A DNA stretch of 64,000 nt from Streptomyces himalayensis subsp. himalayensis (GTDB lineage: Bacteria > Actinomycetota > Actinomycetes > Streptomycetales > Streptomycetaceae): NCBI RefSeq assembly GCF_013778455.1, contig NZ_JACEHE010000010.1:1-64000 (forward strand), written 5' to 3'. Made by a program: the position numbers and the translations under genes. The stretch's first letter is position 1, and every line of letters begins with the position of its first letter. Below are positions 53,372-62,164 of the stretch, in pieces. Below the pieces are notes generated by a model. It worked only from the letters and a program-made list of their open reading frames with translations, did no database searches and was not told where the DNA came from.

Positions 53372-54016
53372 TTGCGTACTCTTGCCCGCGCTCTGACCGT
53401 CTCCGGTTCCCTCGCCGCGGCAGTCGCGCTCGGCGGCCTCGCGGCCACGCCGGCGCTCGCCGCCACCACGCTGTCCAGCGGCCACGTCGACGTGCTCGAC
53501 GCCGACTGGGACGGTTCCGCCCTGAGCCTGCACGTCCATGACGAGGAGACCGACACCGAGTACGACCCGGCCGACGTGACGCTGTCGGTGCCCGCGGCCG
53601 CGAAGGTGGCCAACCCGGGCTACGGCTTCCTCGGCACCGGCAGCCAGGTCTGGCTGCTGCCCGACACCGAGGCCGAGGCCGACGCGGCCGGGGTGCTCTT
53701 CCCGGGCATCTCCACAGAGCACCTCACCACGGGGGTCTTCGCCAACAACAACGTCACCTACCGGCTGCTCAGCGCGACCCGTAACGGTGCCGCCACCGAG
53801 GACTTCAGCATCTACGCGGGCAGCGGCAGCCGCTGGTTCGACAGTGACACCAGCACGACCAGCTTCAAGTCCAGAACCTTCGCCGTCGGCACGCACAACC
53901 ACGCCAACTGGGCCTTCGAGGAGGCCGGCACCTACCAGCTGACCTTCCGGGTCCAGGGCACAGTCAGCGGCGTCACCCAGTCGGACACCGCGGTCTACAC
54001 GGTCGTCGTTTCGTGA
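53372..54016 (+). CDS. Secreted anchored-repeat surface protein (P_ac_wall_RPT domain)
   Basis: A 214-residue exported protein: signal peptide (residues 1-31, ending TPALAAT) and one actinobacterial surface-anchored repeat domain, beginning SSGHVDVLDADWDG and ending THNHANWAFEEAGTYQLTF. No C-terminal anchor is present, so it may be released or held by partners. TTG 53372 is chosen for AGGGAG 6 nt upstream and a proper signal peptide; TTG 53246 with GAGGGGGG is a second option adding 42 residues that spoil the signal. Several His suggest metal binding. It is the first gene of the importer operon. Confidence 0.75.
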   Translation: MRTLARALTVSGSLAAAVALGGLAATPALAATTLSSGHVDVLDADWDGSALSLHVHDEETDTEYDPADVTLSVPAAAKVANPGYGFLGTGSQVWLLPDTEAEADAAGVLFPGISTEHLTTGVFANNNVTYRLLSATRNGAATEDFSIYAGSGSRWFDSDTSTTSFKSRTFAVGTHNHANWAFEEAGTYQLTFRVQGTVSGVTQSDTAVYTVVVS

Positions 54017-55686
54017 TGCGGGCCCTGACGCGCGGCGGACGCGCCTTCACCGCCGCGGCCCTGGCCGCGGCGACCGCGGTGCTCGTGGGCGCGGCAGGGC
54101 TCGTCGCCGGCGGCAGCGGGGACGCCCGCGCCGCCGGCGGTGCCGTCGTCCTGGACGAGGGCGAGCTCGATTTCACGCCCCGACTGGCCGACGGAAAGCT
54201 GGAGTTGCAGATCGACGACCGCACTGGCGACACGACGGTCGTGCGCGAGCCGTCCCAGGTCGTGCTGCACGCCCCGGCGTCCTCCCTGCAGTACACCCCG
54301 GATCCGGTGGCCACGGCACTCGGCACGACGAACATGGACTCCTGGCAGCTCAACGGCTGGGAGGCGGAGAACATCTTCGCGCCCGAACCGGGCTGGAACG
54401 GCTCCGAGGCGGGCGGGGACATCGAGGTCTCCCTGTCCGGGTACGACGGACCCGACATCTTCGGCATGGCCGCATACACCCGCGAGACCGACAGCGTGAA
54501 CGGTCCGGCGACCGCCTATCTCGGCAGCGCGGAGTCCGTCCAGCGCACCTTCACCCTGTCCGGCGACGAGGAACGGCTGCTGCCCATCTGGCAGTTCACC
54601 GCGGAGGGCGTCTACCGGCTCACCTTCACCGTGACGAGCGGCGGCTCATCGGACACCGAGACGCTGGCCGTGGTCGTCGGCGACGACGTCGACCCGGCCG
54701 GCGTCCTGCCCGGTGACGGCTCCACTCCGACGGCTTCCCCGACGGATGCGCCTACCGGCTCGGCGACCGCAAGCCCGTCGCCCACCGTCCCGGCGGCGCA
54801 CGTCATCGCCGAGGGCCACGTCGACCTGGCGGCCCGTCCGACAGACGGCGACCTGGAGTTCCAGCTCAAGGAGGGCACCGAGCTCAACCACGAGTGGTAC
54901 GAGCCGGGCGAGATCGTCATGCACGTACGGCCCGCCGCCAAACGGAAGATCCCGGAGGGGTACGAATTCCTCGGCACCCCGGGCGACGCGGTGTGGTGGC
55001 TGCCGCTGCAGCAGAACGCCGGCATCGTGTGGCCGGGCTGGAACACCACGGAGTACGCCAAGGCCGACCTCGACGGCCGTGTCTCCTTCCGGCTGGACTC
55101 CGTGCAGGGCCCCGGCAACTTCGCGATGTTCTACAACGACGCGATGGGCGTCCCGGTCGTCTCGCTCAACAGCGGTGACGGTCTGCCAGACACCCATACC
55201 CTCGGTGGGGGCACGCACAGTCACTTCGACTGGGTCTTCAGCGCCGAGGGCGTCTACCGCACCACCTTCACGGTCAGCGCGACTCTCGCCGACGGCACGA
55301 AGGTCAGCGACACGGAGACCATCGCCTGGGTGGTCGGGGACGACACGGACCCGTCGACCGTGACGCCGGGTGAGGGGGACGAGCCGACGGCGACGCCGAC
55401 GGCCACCCCGTCGGAGTCGGCCTCGCAGACGCCTACCGTGACCCCCTCGGTGTCCGCGTCCGGCTCGGCGAGCGCCTCGGCCCCGGCAACCGACCCGGGC
55501 ACTGCCTCCTCCGGATCCGGCGGAACCTCGTCGACCGGCGGCAGCGGTGGCAGCGGCACCTCGACGGCCGGCGGGCTCGCCTCCACCGGTGCGCAGGTCG
55601 CGGTGATCGCGGGCGTTGCCGTGGTCGCCCTGCTCGTGGGCGGCGGAGCGGTGTTCTTCGTGCGAAGTCGCCGTACCGCTCAGTGA
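54016..55686 (+). CDS. Sortase-anchored surface protein with two anchored-repeat domains (TIGR03773-like)
   Basis: A 556-residue surface protein: signal peptide, two repeat domains (VVLDEGELDFTPRL and IAEGHVDLAARPTDG starts; HSHFDWVFSAEGVYRTTF near the end of the second), and a Ser/Thr/Gly-rich spacer. The C-terminal sorting signal is LASTG, a membrane helix and RSRR. LAxTG is the class E sortase signal; no class E sortase gene is in the window. ATG 54016 overlaps the previous stop by 1 nt. It may capture or relay zinc at the cell wall for the ABC importer. Confidence 0.83.
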   Translation: MRALTRGGRAFTAAALAAATAVLVGAAGLVAGGSGDARAAGGAVVLDEGELDFTPRLADGKLELQIDDRTGDTTVVREPSQVVLHAPASSLQYTPDPVATALGTTNMDSWQLNGWEAENIFAPEPGWNGSEAGGDIEVSLSGYDGPDIFGMAAYTRETDSVNGPATAYLGSAESVQRTFTLSGDEERLLPIWQFTAEGVYRLTFTVTSGGSSDTETLAVVVGDDVDPAGVLPGDGSTPTASPTDAPTGSATASPSPTVPAAHVIAEGHVDLAARPTDGDLEFQLKEGTELNHEWYEPGEIVMHVRPAAKRKIPEGYEFLGTPGDAVWWLPLQQNAGIVWPGWNTTEYAKADLDGRVSFRLDSVQGPGNFAMFYNDAMGVPVVSLNSGDGLPDTHTLGGGTHSHFDWVFSAEGVYRTTFTVSATLADGTKVSDTETIAWVVGDDTDPSTVTPGEGDEPTATPTATPSESASQTPTVTPSVSASGSASASAPATDPGTASSGSGGTSSTGGSGGSGTSTAGGLASTGAQVAVIAGVAVVALLVGGGAVFFVRSRRTAQ

Positions 55687-55772
55687 AGGCTCCGCGTACG
55701 ACGGACCGGCGCCTGGCAGCGACCCGGTCCGTCGTACGCGGCATCGTCGTGTTGAAGACAAGGAGGAGCCCC

Positions 55773-57305
55773 ATGTGGGGCCACCCCAGACGCACCACCA
55801 CCGCCGTCGCGCTCGTCGCGGCCAGTGCCTTGCTCTCCGGGTGCAGTGGGCTGCAAACCGGGTCATCCGACGCGGAGTTGACCGTGTCGACGACCACCGC
55901 GATCATCGCCGACCTCGTCGAGCAGGTCGGCGGCGACCGCCTCGACGTGACATCGATCGTGCCGCACCACGGCGACCCGCACTCCTACGAGCCGAGCCCC
56001 GGTGACGCGGCCAAGGTCGCCAAGGCCGATGTCGTGTTCAGTAATGGTCTGCTGCTCGAAGAGCCCGGGATCATGAAGATGGTCCACACCAACGCCCGTA
56101 AGCCCGCCCCCAAGATCGAGATCGTCGAGAAGCTGGAGCAGTACGGCGGCACGGTCATCAAGCTGGAGGAGGACCTCGGGCTGAACGTGCTGTGGCTCGG
56201 CTGGGCCGTCGAGGGCAAGGTCGAAGGAGACGGCTCCCAGGTCCGTACGACCGCCACGAAGCTGGAAGGACCCGGCGAGCTGCGCGTGTATCTCACCGAC
56301 ACACTCGGCAAGCCCAAGGTGTACATCGACTCAGCCGACGGCCTCGACGACGCCGACTCCTTCACCCTGCCTCCCGAGGCGCACACCCACGTCAATTGGG
56401 CGTTCAGCGAGCCAGGTACCTACCGACTGTCCGTCGAGGGAAGCGCCGAGACCCTCGACGGGAAGACAGAAGAGATCGGCAGCGGCACCTTCACCTTCAC
56501 CGTCGGCGACGACGCCGAGGCGCCCGAGGGGGCGAAAGTGCTCGACGGCGGGCACGCCGACGTCGCGCTCAACGCCGAGACCGGGAAGGTGTACGTCCGC
56601 GCCGACGACGACAAGAGCGGCGAGCCTGCGCGGCTCCCGGCCGACGACGTGGTTCTGAACGTTCCCGACCGGGCCAAGGAGGCAGTACCGAAGGAGGAGC
56701 CGTACTCCTTCCTCGGCGAGGCGGGCGACGAGCTGTGGGTGCTGCCGCAGGCCGTGATCGGCAAGCACGTGCACGGCGACATGGACCCGCACGCATGGGC
56801 GGACGTCGCCAACGCGGCGGCGTACGTCCGGCGGATCGAGGCCGAGCTGATCAAGGCCGACCCGGACGGGAAGGCGACGTACGAGAAGAACGCCGCCGCG
56901 TACCTGAAGACGCTCGGCGCCCTCGACGAGGAGGTCGCCAAGAAGCTCGCCACCGTGCCGGAGGAGAACCGGAAGCTGATCACCACACACGACGCCTTCG
57001 GGTATCTCGCCAAGGCGTACGGCATGGAGGTCGCGGGCTTCGTCGTGCCCGTGCCGAATCAGGAGCCGAGCGCGGCCGAGGTGGAGGAACTCGGCGACAC
57101 CATCCGGGAGAAGCAGGTCCCGTCGGTGTTTCTGGAGCCGAACCTCGCGGCGCGCGCCGACGTGCTGCGCCGGGTCGCCGAGGACCAGGGGGTCGGGATC
57201 TGCACGATCTACGGCGACTCGTTCGACGACAAGGTCCACGACTACGTATCGATGATGCGGCACAACGCGACCGAGCTCGCCAAGTGCCTGGGGAAGGAGG
57301 CCTGA
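55773..57305 (+). CDS. Zinc/manganese ABC transporter substrate-binding lipoprotein with inserted anchored-repeat domain
   Basis: A 510-residue ZnuA-like cluster-9 binding protein. The lipobox is LLSGCSG (Cys24). The N-lobe opens ELTVSTTTAIIADLV, with metal-ligand His70 in DPHSYEP; C-lobe ligands are expected in DMDPHAWAD, ITTHDAFGY and YGDSF. Residues about 134-330 are an insertion resembling the surface-repeat domain (AHTHVNWAFSEPGTYRLS), splitting the binding fold as in anchored-repeat transporters. ATG 55773 has AGGAGG 7 nt upstream and is far better than the overlapping GTG 55683. It delivers metal to the permease encoded downstream. Confidence 0.9.
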   Translation: MWGHPRRTTTAVALVAASALLSGCSGLQTGSSDAELTVSTTTAIIADLVEQVGGDRLDVTSIVPHHGDPHSYEPSPGDAAKVAKADVVFSNGLLLEEPGIMKMVHTNARKPAPKIEIVEKLEQYGGTVIKLEEDLGLNVLWLGWAVEGKVEGDGSQVRTTATKLEGPGELRVYLTDTLGKPKVYIDSADGLDDADSFTLPPEAHTHVNWAFSEPGTYRLSVEGSAETLDGKTEEIGSGTFTFTVGDDAEAPEGAKVLDGGHADVALNAETGKVYVRADDDKSGEPARLPADDVVLNVPDRAKEAVPKEEPYSFLGEAGDELWVLPQAVIGKHVHGDMDPHAWADVANAAAYVRRIEAELIKADPDGKATYEKNAAAYLKTLGALDEEVAKKLATVPEENRKLITTHDAFGYLAKAYGMEVAGFVVPVPNQEPSAAEVEELGDTIREKQVPSVFLEPNLAARADVLRRVAEDQGVGICTIYGDSFDDKVHDYVSMMRHNATELAKCLGKEA

Positions 57306-58858
57306 TGAGGGGCATGCGGAGAGTTCAGCGGGTCGCCGTGGCGGTGGTGCTCGCGGCCACCCTGGCGGGGGGCGGGGTCGCCGTCGCGGACGACGGTACG
57401 GCGCGGGCGGCAGGGCCCGGACTCGGCCGGATCGCCTACGCGGATGGGGCGCTGACCCTGGATCCGGCGGACGGCACCCATGTCATCGAGGTCGGCGACG
57501 CCGACGTGGCACACGCCTCGGCGCCCGGGTGGGACACCACCGGCGTATCCGAGGGCGCGGTGGCCGGGGACGCCGTGCGGTGGTCGCTGACCGGGCTCGA
57601 CGGGCCGGGTGACCTCAAGGTGTACTCGGCCGAGGACGAGGAGGGGAGCGGCGGCGCCAAGGACGCGCTGCTGTTCGACAGCGCGGACGACCTGCCCGAC
57701 GCACACGAGCTGCCGGTGGGCCACGAGGGCGAAACGCGCTGGGAGTTCAGCGAGGACGGCACGTACCAAGTCATCTTCACCGCCGAGGCCACCGCCGCAG
57801 ACGGGCGGGAGCTGTCCGTCGGGACCGTGTACACGGTGGTGGTCGGGGACACGACGGCGGACGGGGAGGACACGGGAACCGAGGAGCCGGTCGCCGAGGA
57901 GCCCCCCACCGGGGAAACAGCCGAGAAGGCGCAGACCCCGACGGCGGCCGGGAAGGCCGTGACGGAGGTGGCCGAGGCCGAGCGGCGCACCGCCCTGGCC
58001 GCCACCACGGCCTCCACCGACGTCGTGTCCGAAAGGAAGGTCCTCGACGAGGGCCACGTCGACTTCGCCGCCCGCGTCGTCGACGACAAGCTGCAGATCC
58101 ACATCAAGGACGGCACGGTCTCGGGGAAGACCACCTGGCGCGCACCCTCCTCCGTGGTCCTGCACGTCAAGCCCGCTGCGAAGAACACCCTCCCGGCGGG
58201 CGACGAGTTCGCGTTCCTCGGAAAGGGCGGCGACCCGGTGTGGCTGCTCGACCAGGTGCAGCAGGAGGGGCTGCTGTGGCCCGGCTGGTCGACGGACAAC
58301 ATCGAGGCGGGGAAGACCAAGGGGGGCGTGGAATTCTCGCTGACCGCGGTCGAGGGTCCGGGCGCCTACGCGCTCTACACGTACGACGCGATGTCGGGCG
58401 CGAACGTGCTGGTCAACAGCAAGGACGGGGTGCCGGACTCCTTCGCCGTGCCCGCAAGCACGCACGCGCACGGCGGATGGGCGTTCACCAAGCAGGGGAC
58501 GTACCGGCTGACCTTCAAGATGAGCGGCACGCTGGCCAACGGCACGAAGGTCTCCGACACGGAGACGGTGACGTTCGTGGTCGGCGACACCGACCCCGGC
58601 ACGGTGACGCCGGGCGACGGCTCCGGCAAGGGCACTTCCGGAACAGCCGGGTCCTCTGGGACGTCCGGGTCTTCGGAAACGTCAGGCTCCGGATCCGGCT
58701 CCACGGACGGCTCTTCGACGGGCGGCTCCGGCGACGGCTCCATGGCCTCCACGGGCGCAGGTCAGGCGGTACTCCTGGGCTCGGCGGCGGCCGCGCTCAC
58801 CGCCGTGGGCGCTGTGGCCTTCCTGGCCGCCCGGCGCAGGAGGACCGCGCATGGCTGA
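57305..58858 (+). CDS. Sortase-anchored surface protein with two anchored-repeat domains (TIGR03773-like)
   Basis: A 517-residue surface protein: signal peptide (ends near GGGVAVADD), a divergent first repeat domain, and a Glu/Ala-rich linker. The canonical second repeat starts LDEGHVDFAARVVDD and ends THAHGGWAFTKQGTYRLTF. A Gly/Ser/Thr spacer leads to a C-terminal MASTG, a membrane helix and ARRRR, a variant of the LAxTG sorting signal. ATG 57305 overlaps the binding-protein stop by 1 nt, with GGAAGGAGG upstream. Together with the earlier paralogue it probably forms the wall-anchored part of the importer. Confidence 0.83.
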   Translation: MRGMRRVQRVAVAVVLAATLAGGGVAVADDGTARAAGPGLGRIAYADGALTLDPADGTHVIEVGDADVAHASAPGWDTTGVSEGAVAGDAVRWSLTGLDGPGDLKVYSAEDEEGSGGAKDALLFDSADDLPDAHELPVGHEGETRWEFSEDGTYQVIFTAEATAADGRELSVGTVYTVVVGDTTADGEDTGTEEPVAEEPPTGETAEKAQTPTAAGKAVTEVAEAERRTALAATTASTDVVSERKVLDEGHVDFAARVVDDKLQIHIKDGTVSGKTTWRAPSSVVLHVKPAAKNTLPAGDEFAFLGKGGDPVWLLDQVQQEGLLWPGWSTDNIEAGKTKGGVEFSLTAVEGPGAYALYTYDAMSGANVLVNSKDGVPDSFAVPASTHAHGGWAFTKQGTYRLTFKMSGTLANGTKVSDTETVTFVVGDTDPGTVTPGDGSGKGTSGTAGSSGTSGSSETSGSGSGSTDGSSTGGSGDGSMASTGAGQAVLLGSAAAALTAVGAVAFLAARRRRTAHG

Positions 58859-59600
58859 CAGAGCGGAGCCGCTGCTGCGGGTCACCGGCGCGACCGTCGT
58901 ACTCGGCGGACGTACCGCCCTGGAGAAGGCCGATCTCTCCGTCGGCGCGGGCGAACTGGTCGGCCTCATCGGCCCGAACGGCGCCGGGAAGACCACCCTT
59001 TTGCGCGCCGTCCTCGGCCTCGTGCCCCTGGCCGCGGGGGCGGTGACCGTGGAGGGACGGACCGGGCGCCGGGCCGGGCGGCTCATCGGGTACGTGCCAC
59101 AACGGCATGAGTTCGCCTGGGACTTCCCCATCGACATCGCGGGTGCGGTCCTCACCGGCCGCACCCGGCAGATGGGCTGGCTGCGCCGCCCGGGCGCGGC
59201 GGACCGGGCTGCTGTGGAGCAGGCGCTGGAGCTGACCGGACTCACCGATCTACGCCGGCGCCCGATCGGGGAGCTGTCCGGCGGCCAGCGGCAGCGGGTC
59301 CTGGTGGCCCGCGCCCTGGCCGCCGGCCCGCGCATCCTGCTCCTCGACGAGCCGTTCACCGGCGTCGACGTACCCACGCAGGAGCTGTTGAACGAGCTGT
59401 TCGGCCGGCTGGCCGCGGAAGGTATGGCGCTGCTGATGACCACCCACGACCTGGCGGCCGCCGCCCGCACCTGCCACCGGGTGGCGCTGATCAACCGCAC
59501 GGTCGTCGCCGAGGGCGGCCCCGAACTCCTGGCCGACCCCGACCAGATGCTGCGGGCGTTCGGCCTCGACCGTGCGATCGGCACGGTGACCGTGTCATGA
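58851..59600 (+). CDS. Anchored-repeat ABC transporter ATP-binding protein
   Basis: A 249-residue ABC ATPase: Walker A GPNGAGKTT, Q-loop VPQRHEFAW, signature LSGGQRQRV, Walker B ILLLDEPF and switch His in TTHDLAAA. It energises the zinc/manganese importer. ATG 58851 overlaps the preceding gene by 8 nt, and the stop overlaps the permease ATG (ATGA). Confidence 0.93.
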   Translation: MADRAEPLLRVTGATVVLGGRTALEKADLSVGAGELVGLIGPNGAGKTTLLRAVLGLVPLAAGAVTVEGRTGRRAGRLIGYVPQRHEFAWDFPIDIAGAVLTGRTRQMGWLRRPGAADRAAVEQALELTGLTDLRRRPIGELSGGQRQRVLVARALAAGPRILLLDEPFTGVDVPTQELLNELFGRLAAEGMALLMTTHDLAAAARTCHRVALINRTVVAEGGPELLADPDQMLRAFGLDRAIGTVTVS

Positions 59601-60478
59601 GTGACCTGATCGCCTTCTTCACCGATCCCTGGCAACTGCCCTTCATGCAAAGGGCCTTCGCCGTCGCCGCGGTCGTCGGCCTGGTCTGTGGCGTCGTCGG
59701 CGTGTACGTCGTGCTGCGCGGCATGGCGTTCATCGGCGACGCGGTTGCCCACTCGGCGTTCCCGGGCGTCGCGCTCGCCTACGCCTTCGAGGGCAACCTC
59801 CTCCTCGGCGGCGCCGCGGCCGGCATCACCACGGCGGTGCTGATCGCCTTCGTCTCCCAGAACCGGCGGCTGAAGGAGGACACCGTCATCGGCGTCTTCT
59901 TCGCCTTCGCCTTCGGACTGGGCATCGTCCTGGTCTCCACCAGGGACAGCTGGACGACAGACCTGTCATCCTTCCTGTTCGGCCAGGTGCTCGCGGTCAG
60001 CGCCTCGGACGTGTGGACCGTGGCCGCCATCGGTGCCGTACTCGTGCTCGTGGTCCTGGCGATCGGTAAGGAACTGGTCGCCGTGAGCCTGGACCGCGAG
60101 ACGGCACGCGCCGCGGGGCTGCCGGTCTTCCGCCTCGACCTGGCGCTCTACGTCGTCGTCACCACGACGATCGTGATGTCCCTGGAAGCGGTCGGCAACA
60201 TCCTCGTCCTCGCCCTGCTCATCACCCCCGCCGCCACCGCCCGCATGCTCACCGAACGGCTGTGGGCGATGACCCTGCTGGCCTCACTCATCGGCTGCGC
60301 GGGAAGCGTCGCAGGCCTGTACGTCTCGTACGCCTACGACCTCGCCGCGGGCGGCTCCGTGGTCGTGGTCCTCACGAGCCTGTTCGCCCTCACCTGGTGC
60401 CTGGCACCCCGGCACGGGCTCCTGGCGAAGCTTGTCCGGCGCCCGGACGGCGCCGCCCCCCTGCCCGCCGGACGGTGA
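59597..60478 (+). CDS. Anchored-repeat ABC transporter permease (ABC-3 family)
   Basis: A 293-residue metal permease with about 8-9 membrane helices. Family segments are GVVGVYVVLRGMAFIGDAVAHSAFPG near residues 33-60 and NILVLALLITPAATARML in the last third. It is the last gene of the six-gene operon and is followed by a strong terminator. Substrate zinc (or manganese) is inferred from the Zur-like box at the head of the operon. Confidence 0.92.
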   Translation: MSDLIAFFTDPWQLPFMQRAFAVAAVVGLVCGVVGVYVVLRGMAFIGDAVAHSAFPGVALAYAFEGNLLLGGAAAGITTAVLIAFVSQNRRLKEDTVIGVFFAFAFGLGIVLVSTRDSWTTDLSSFLFGQVLAVSASDVWTVAAIGAVLVLVVLAIGKELVAVSLDRETARAAGLPVFRLDLALYVVVTTTIVMSLEAVGNILVLALLITPAATARMLTERLWAMTLLASLIGCAGSVAGLYVSYAYDLAAGGSVVVVLTSLFALTWCLAPRHGLLAKLVRRPDGAAPLPAGR

Positions 60479-60484
60479 CACTCC

Positions 60485-60520
60485 GACGGTCGGCCCCACC
60501 GCACCACGGGGCCGGCCGTC
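60485..60520 (+). terminator. Terminator of the anchored-repeat ABC operon
   Basis: GACGGTCGGCCCC (60485-60497) pairs with GGGGCCGGCCGTC (60508-60520) through 13 positions with one G-T pair, loop of 10 nt. It starts 6 bp after the permease stop. Confidence 0.8.
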
Positions 60521-60544
60521 GCGTTCACCGGACGCGAGTGCCGT

Positions 60545-60835
60545 GGACGGTGCTTCGCCCAACGGGTGGCCACCACGACGTAACTGTTGCCGTACTGCCA
60601 GACCGGACCGGCATGCGTGAACCCGGCCTGCCGCAGCAGCCGTACGTGCGCGGACAGGGGCAGGCCCGCGCCGGTTCCCGTATTCGTGCCGTTCCGTGGC
60701 TGTGGCGGCGGCGCTCGGCGAGGAGGTCGGCCAGCTCCGGCTCGTGGGCCACAGCTGTCCACCAGGAGTGCCAGTCATCATGGGCGAATGCCTGCTGCCG
60801 CTCGGCCCAGCGCTGTCCGATGTGGTCGGCGACCA
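60545..60835 (-). pseudogene. Decayed C-terminal fragment of a class I SAM methyltransferase
   Basis: Two minus-strand frames must be joined by a frameshift near 60690: first HDDWHSWWTAVAHEPELADLLAERRR, as AHEPELADLLAERRR in one frame, then LSAHVRLLRQAGFTHAGPVWQ in another. Together they read like the C-terminal third of a class I SAM-dependent methyltransferase. No start or methyl-donor motif remains. The coordinates are approximate. Confidence 0.6.
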
Positions 60836-61481
60836 CGGTCGACCGTCGGCGTCGTCCCCACACCGGGCGCGGACGCCATGACGGCTTGGCTGTGGGCATG
60901 GACCGGTTCGGGGCCACGCGAGCAGCTGGGATACGGGATGAGTCGACCACTGAGCCTGCGTCGTGGTGATTGTGGCGGGGAGGCGCCTGCGAGGACGGCG
61001 GCTCAGCGGGGTCATGCCGGGCGAAGTTCGTGGAGGCGGCCCTTGGGCGGGACGGCGTGCCCGCTGCCGTTACGACTCCGAGGCACGCAACGGACGTACG
61101 GCCAGCAGGCGAGGCGGAGGGCGGCGGCCTTGGTGCAGGCCCTCCGCCAGCCAGACGGCCAGGGGCTTCGGCCTGCGTGGGATCCATGAAGCGGCCCGAA
61201 GGCCGGCGCGGGTCCGAGCGGCGTACGGTCCCGGGCGCACGGCTGGACGACCACGCGGTGGCCCGCGCGCGGCACCTGGTTGCCGTCGTGGTGCGGACGA
61301 TGCAGGTGCCGGCCCAGGCAGCCGGTGGCGACCAGCAGCCCGCACGGCGCCTACCGAGTCGCGCCGCGCAGCGCTTTGAGGACGCTGCCATCCGCCGCGC
61401 CGCAGCCGCCCTCGGCCCGGCAGACCGCGGCCGTGAAGCCCTCGGCGGCCTCCAGGGCGGCGGTGTGATGCGGCCCCCGGG
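60836..61481. other. Region without a recognised gene
   Basis: About 650 bp between two methyltransferase remnants. Open frames exist on both strands because of high GC, but none shows the expected codon-position bias, a start with a ribosome site, or a familiar protein pattern. It is probably decayed DNA linked to the flanking pseudogenes. Confidence 0.45.
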
Positions 61482-62061
61482 TCATGTCACGGCCGTCCCG
61501 GTGAGGATCCGTACGTCCAGGTCCGTCACCGCGTCCGCCTCCAACGCGGCGGTGAAGTGGGCGCGGACGCGTTCCACCGCGTCGGGCGCGAGCCCGTTCA
61601 GCAGGGCGCGGGTGCCGCTGCCCACGGCCAGGTCCCAGGCGGTTGCGGGGGTCAGCGGCACGGCGAGATCCCGGCGGACGACCCGGGGATCGCTCAGCCC
61701 GAGGCTCTCCAGCCAGGCGGCGAGCGCGTCGGCGGTGTCGATCCGGGCCAGTTGGTCCGACTGCGACGACCCCGGCCATTCCCGCTCGGTCTCGACCGCG
61801 CCCTTGAACGCCTGCCCCCAACCGCCGAGCGCCCCCTACTTCCACCGCGTCGACCAGTCCGCCAGGGCCGACCGCGCGGGCCGCGGGGAGCGCCGACGCT
61901 CCGGCCCCGCAGCAGGCGTCGAACGCCCGCTCGCCGACGGCAGGAGCCGACACATCCACCGTGGCCTGCCCGACACGGTCCCACAGCAGCGGCGACCAAC
62001 TGTGGAACTCCTCGGCACCCGCGCTGAACACCTCTCCGACCGTGCCCTGTTGTGCGGACAT
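61482..62061 (-). pseudogene. Class I SAM methyltransferase with internal deletion and frameshift
   Basis: The N-terminus from ATG 62061 (MSAQQGTVGEVFSAGAEEFHS-like; motif FDACCGAGASALPAAR) is intact up to VDAVEV near 61835. Translation must then shift frame to GQAFKGAVETEREW. It continues with ALAAWLESLGLSDP and AVGSGTRALLNGL and stops at 61482-61484. The methyltransferase core between these parts is missing, leaving about 190 residues against the about 270 usual for the family. It is unlikely to be active. Confidence 0.7.
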
Positions 62062-62164
62062 CGAAACTCCCCACACATCTGAAACGGTCTTCGTTGTCGT
62101 CAACGTACTTGCGGGGCGCTCCCTTTGACCACCCATGGGCGGTGGTGCGAAGAGGCCGACGTTC

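Noticed and set aside
60525..61391. A 288-codon minus-strand frame
   Set aside because: Only a short part resembles a methyltransferase and it is frameshifted; the remainder has no protein-like pattern.
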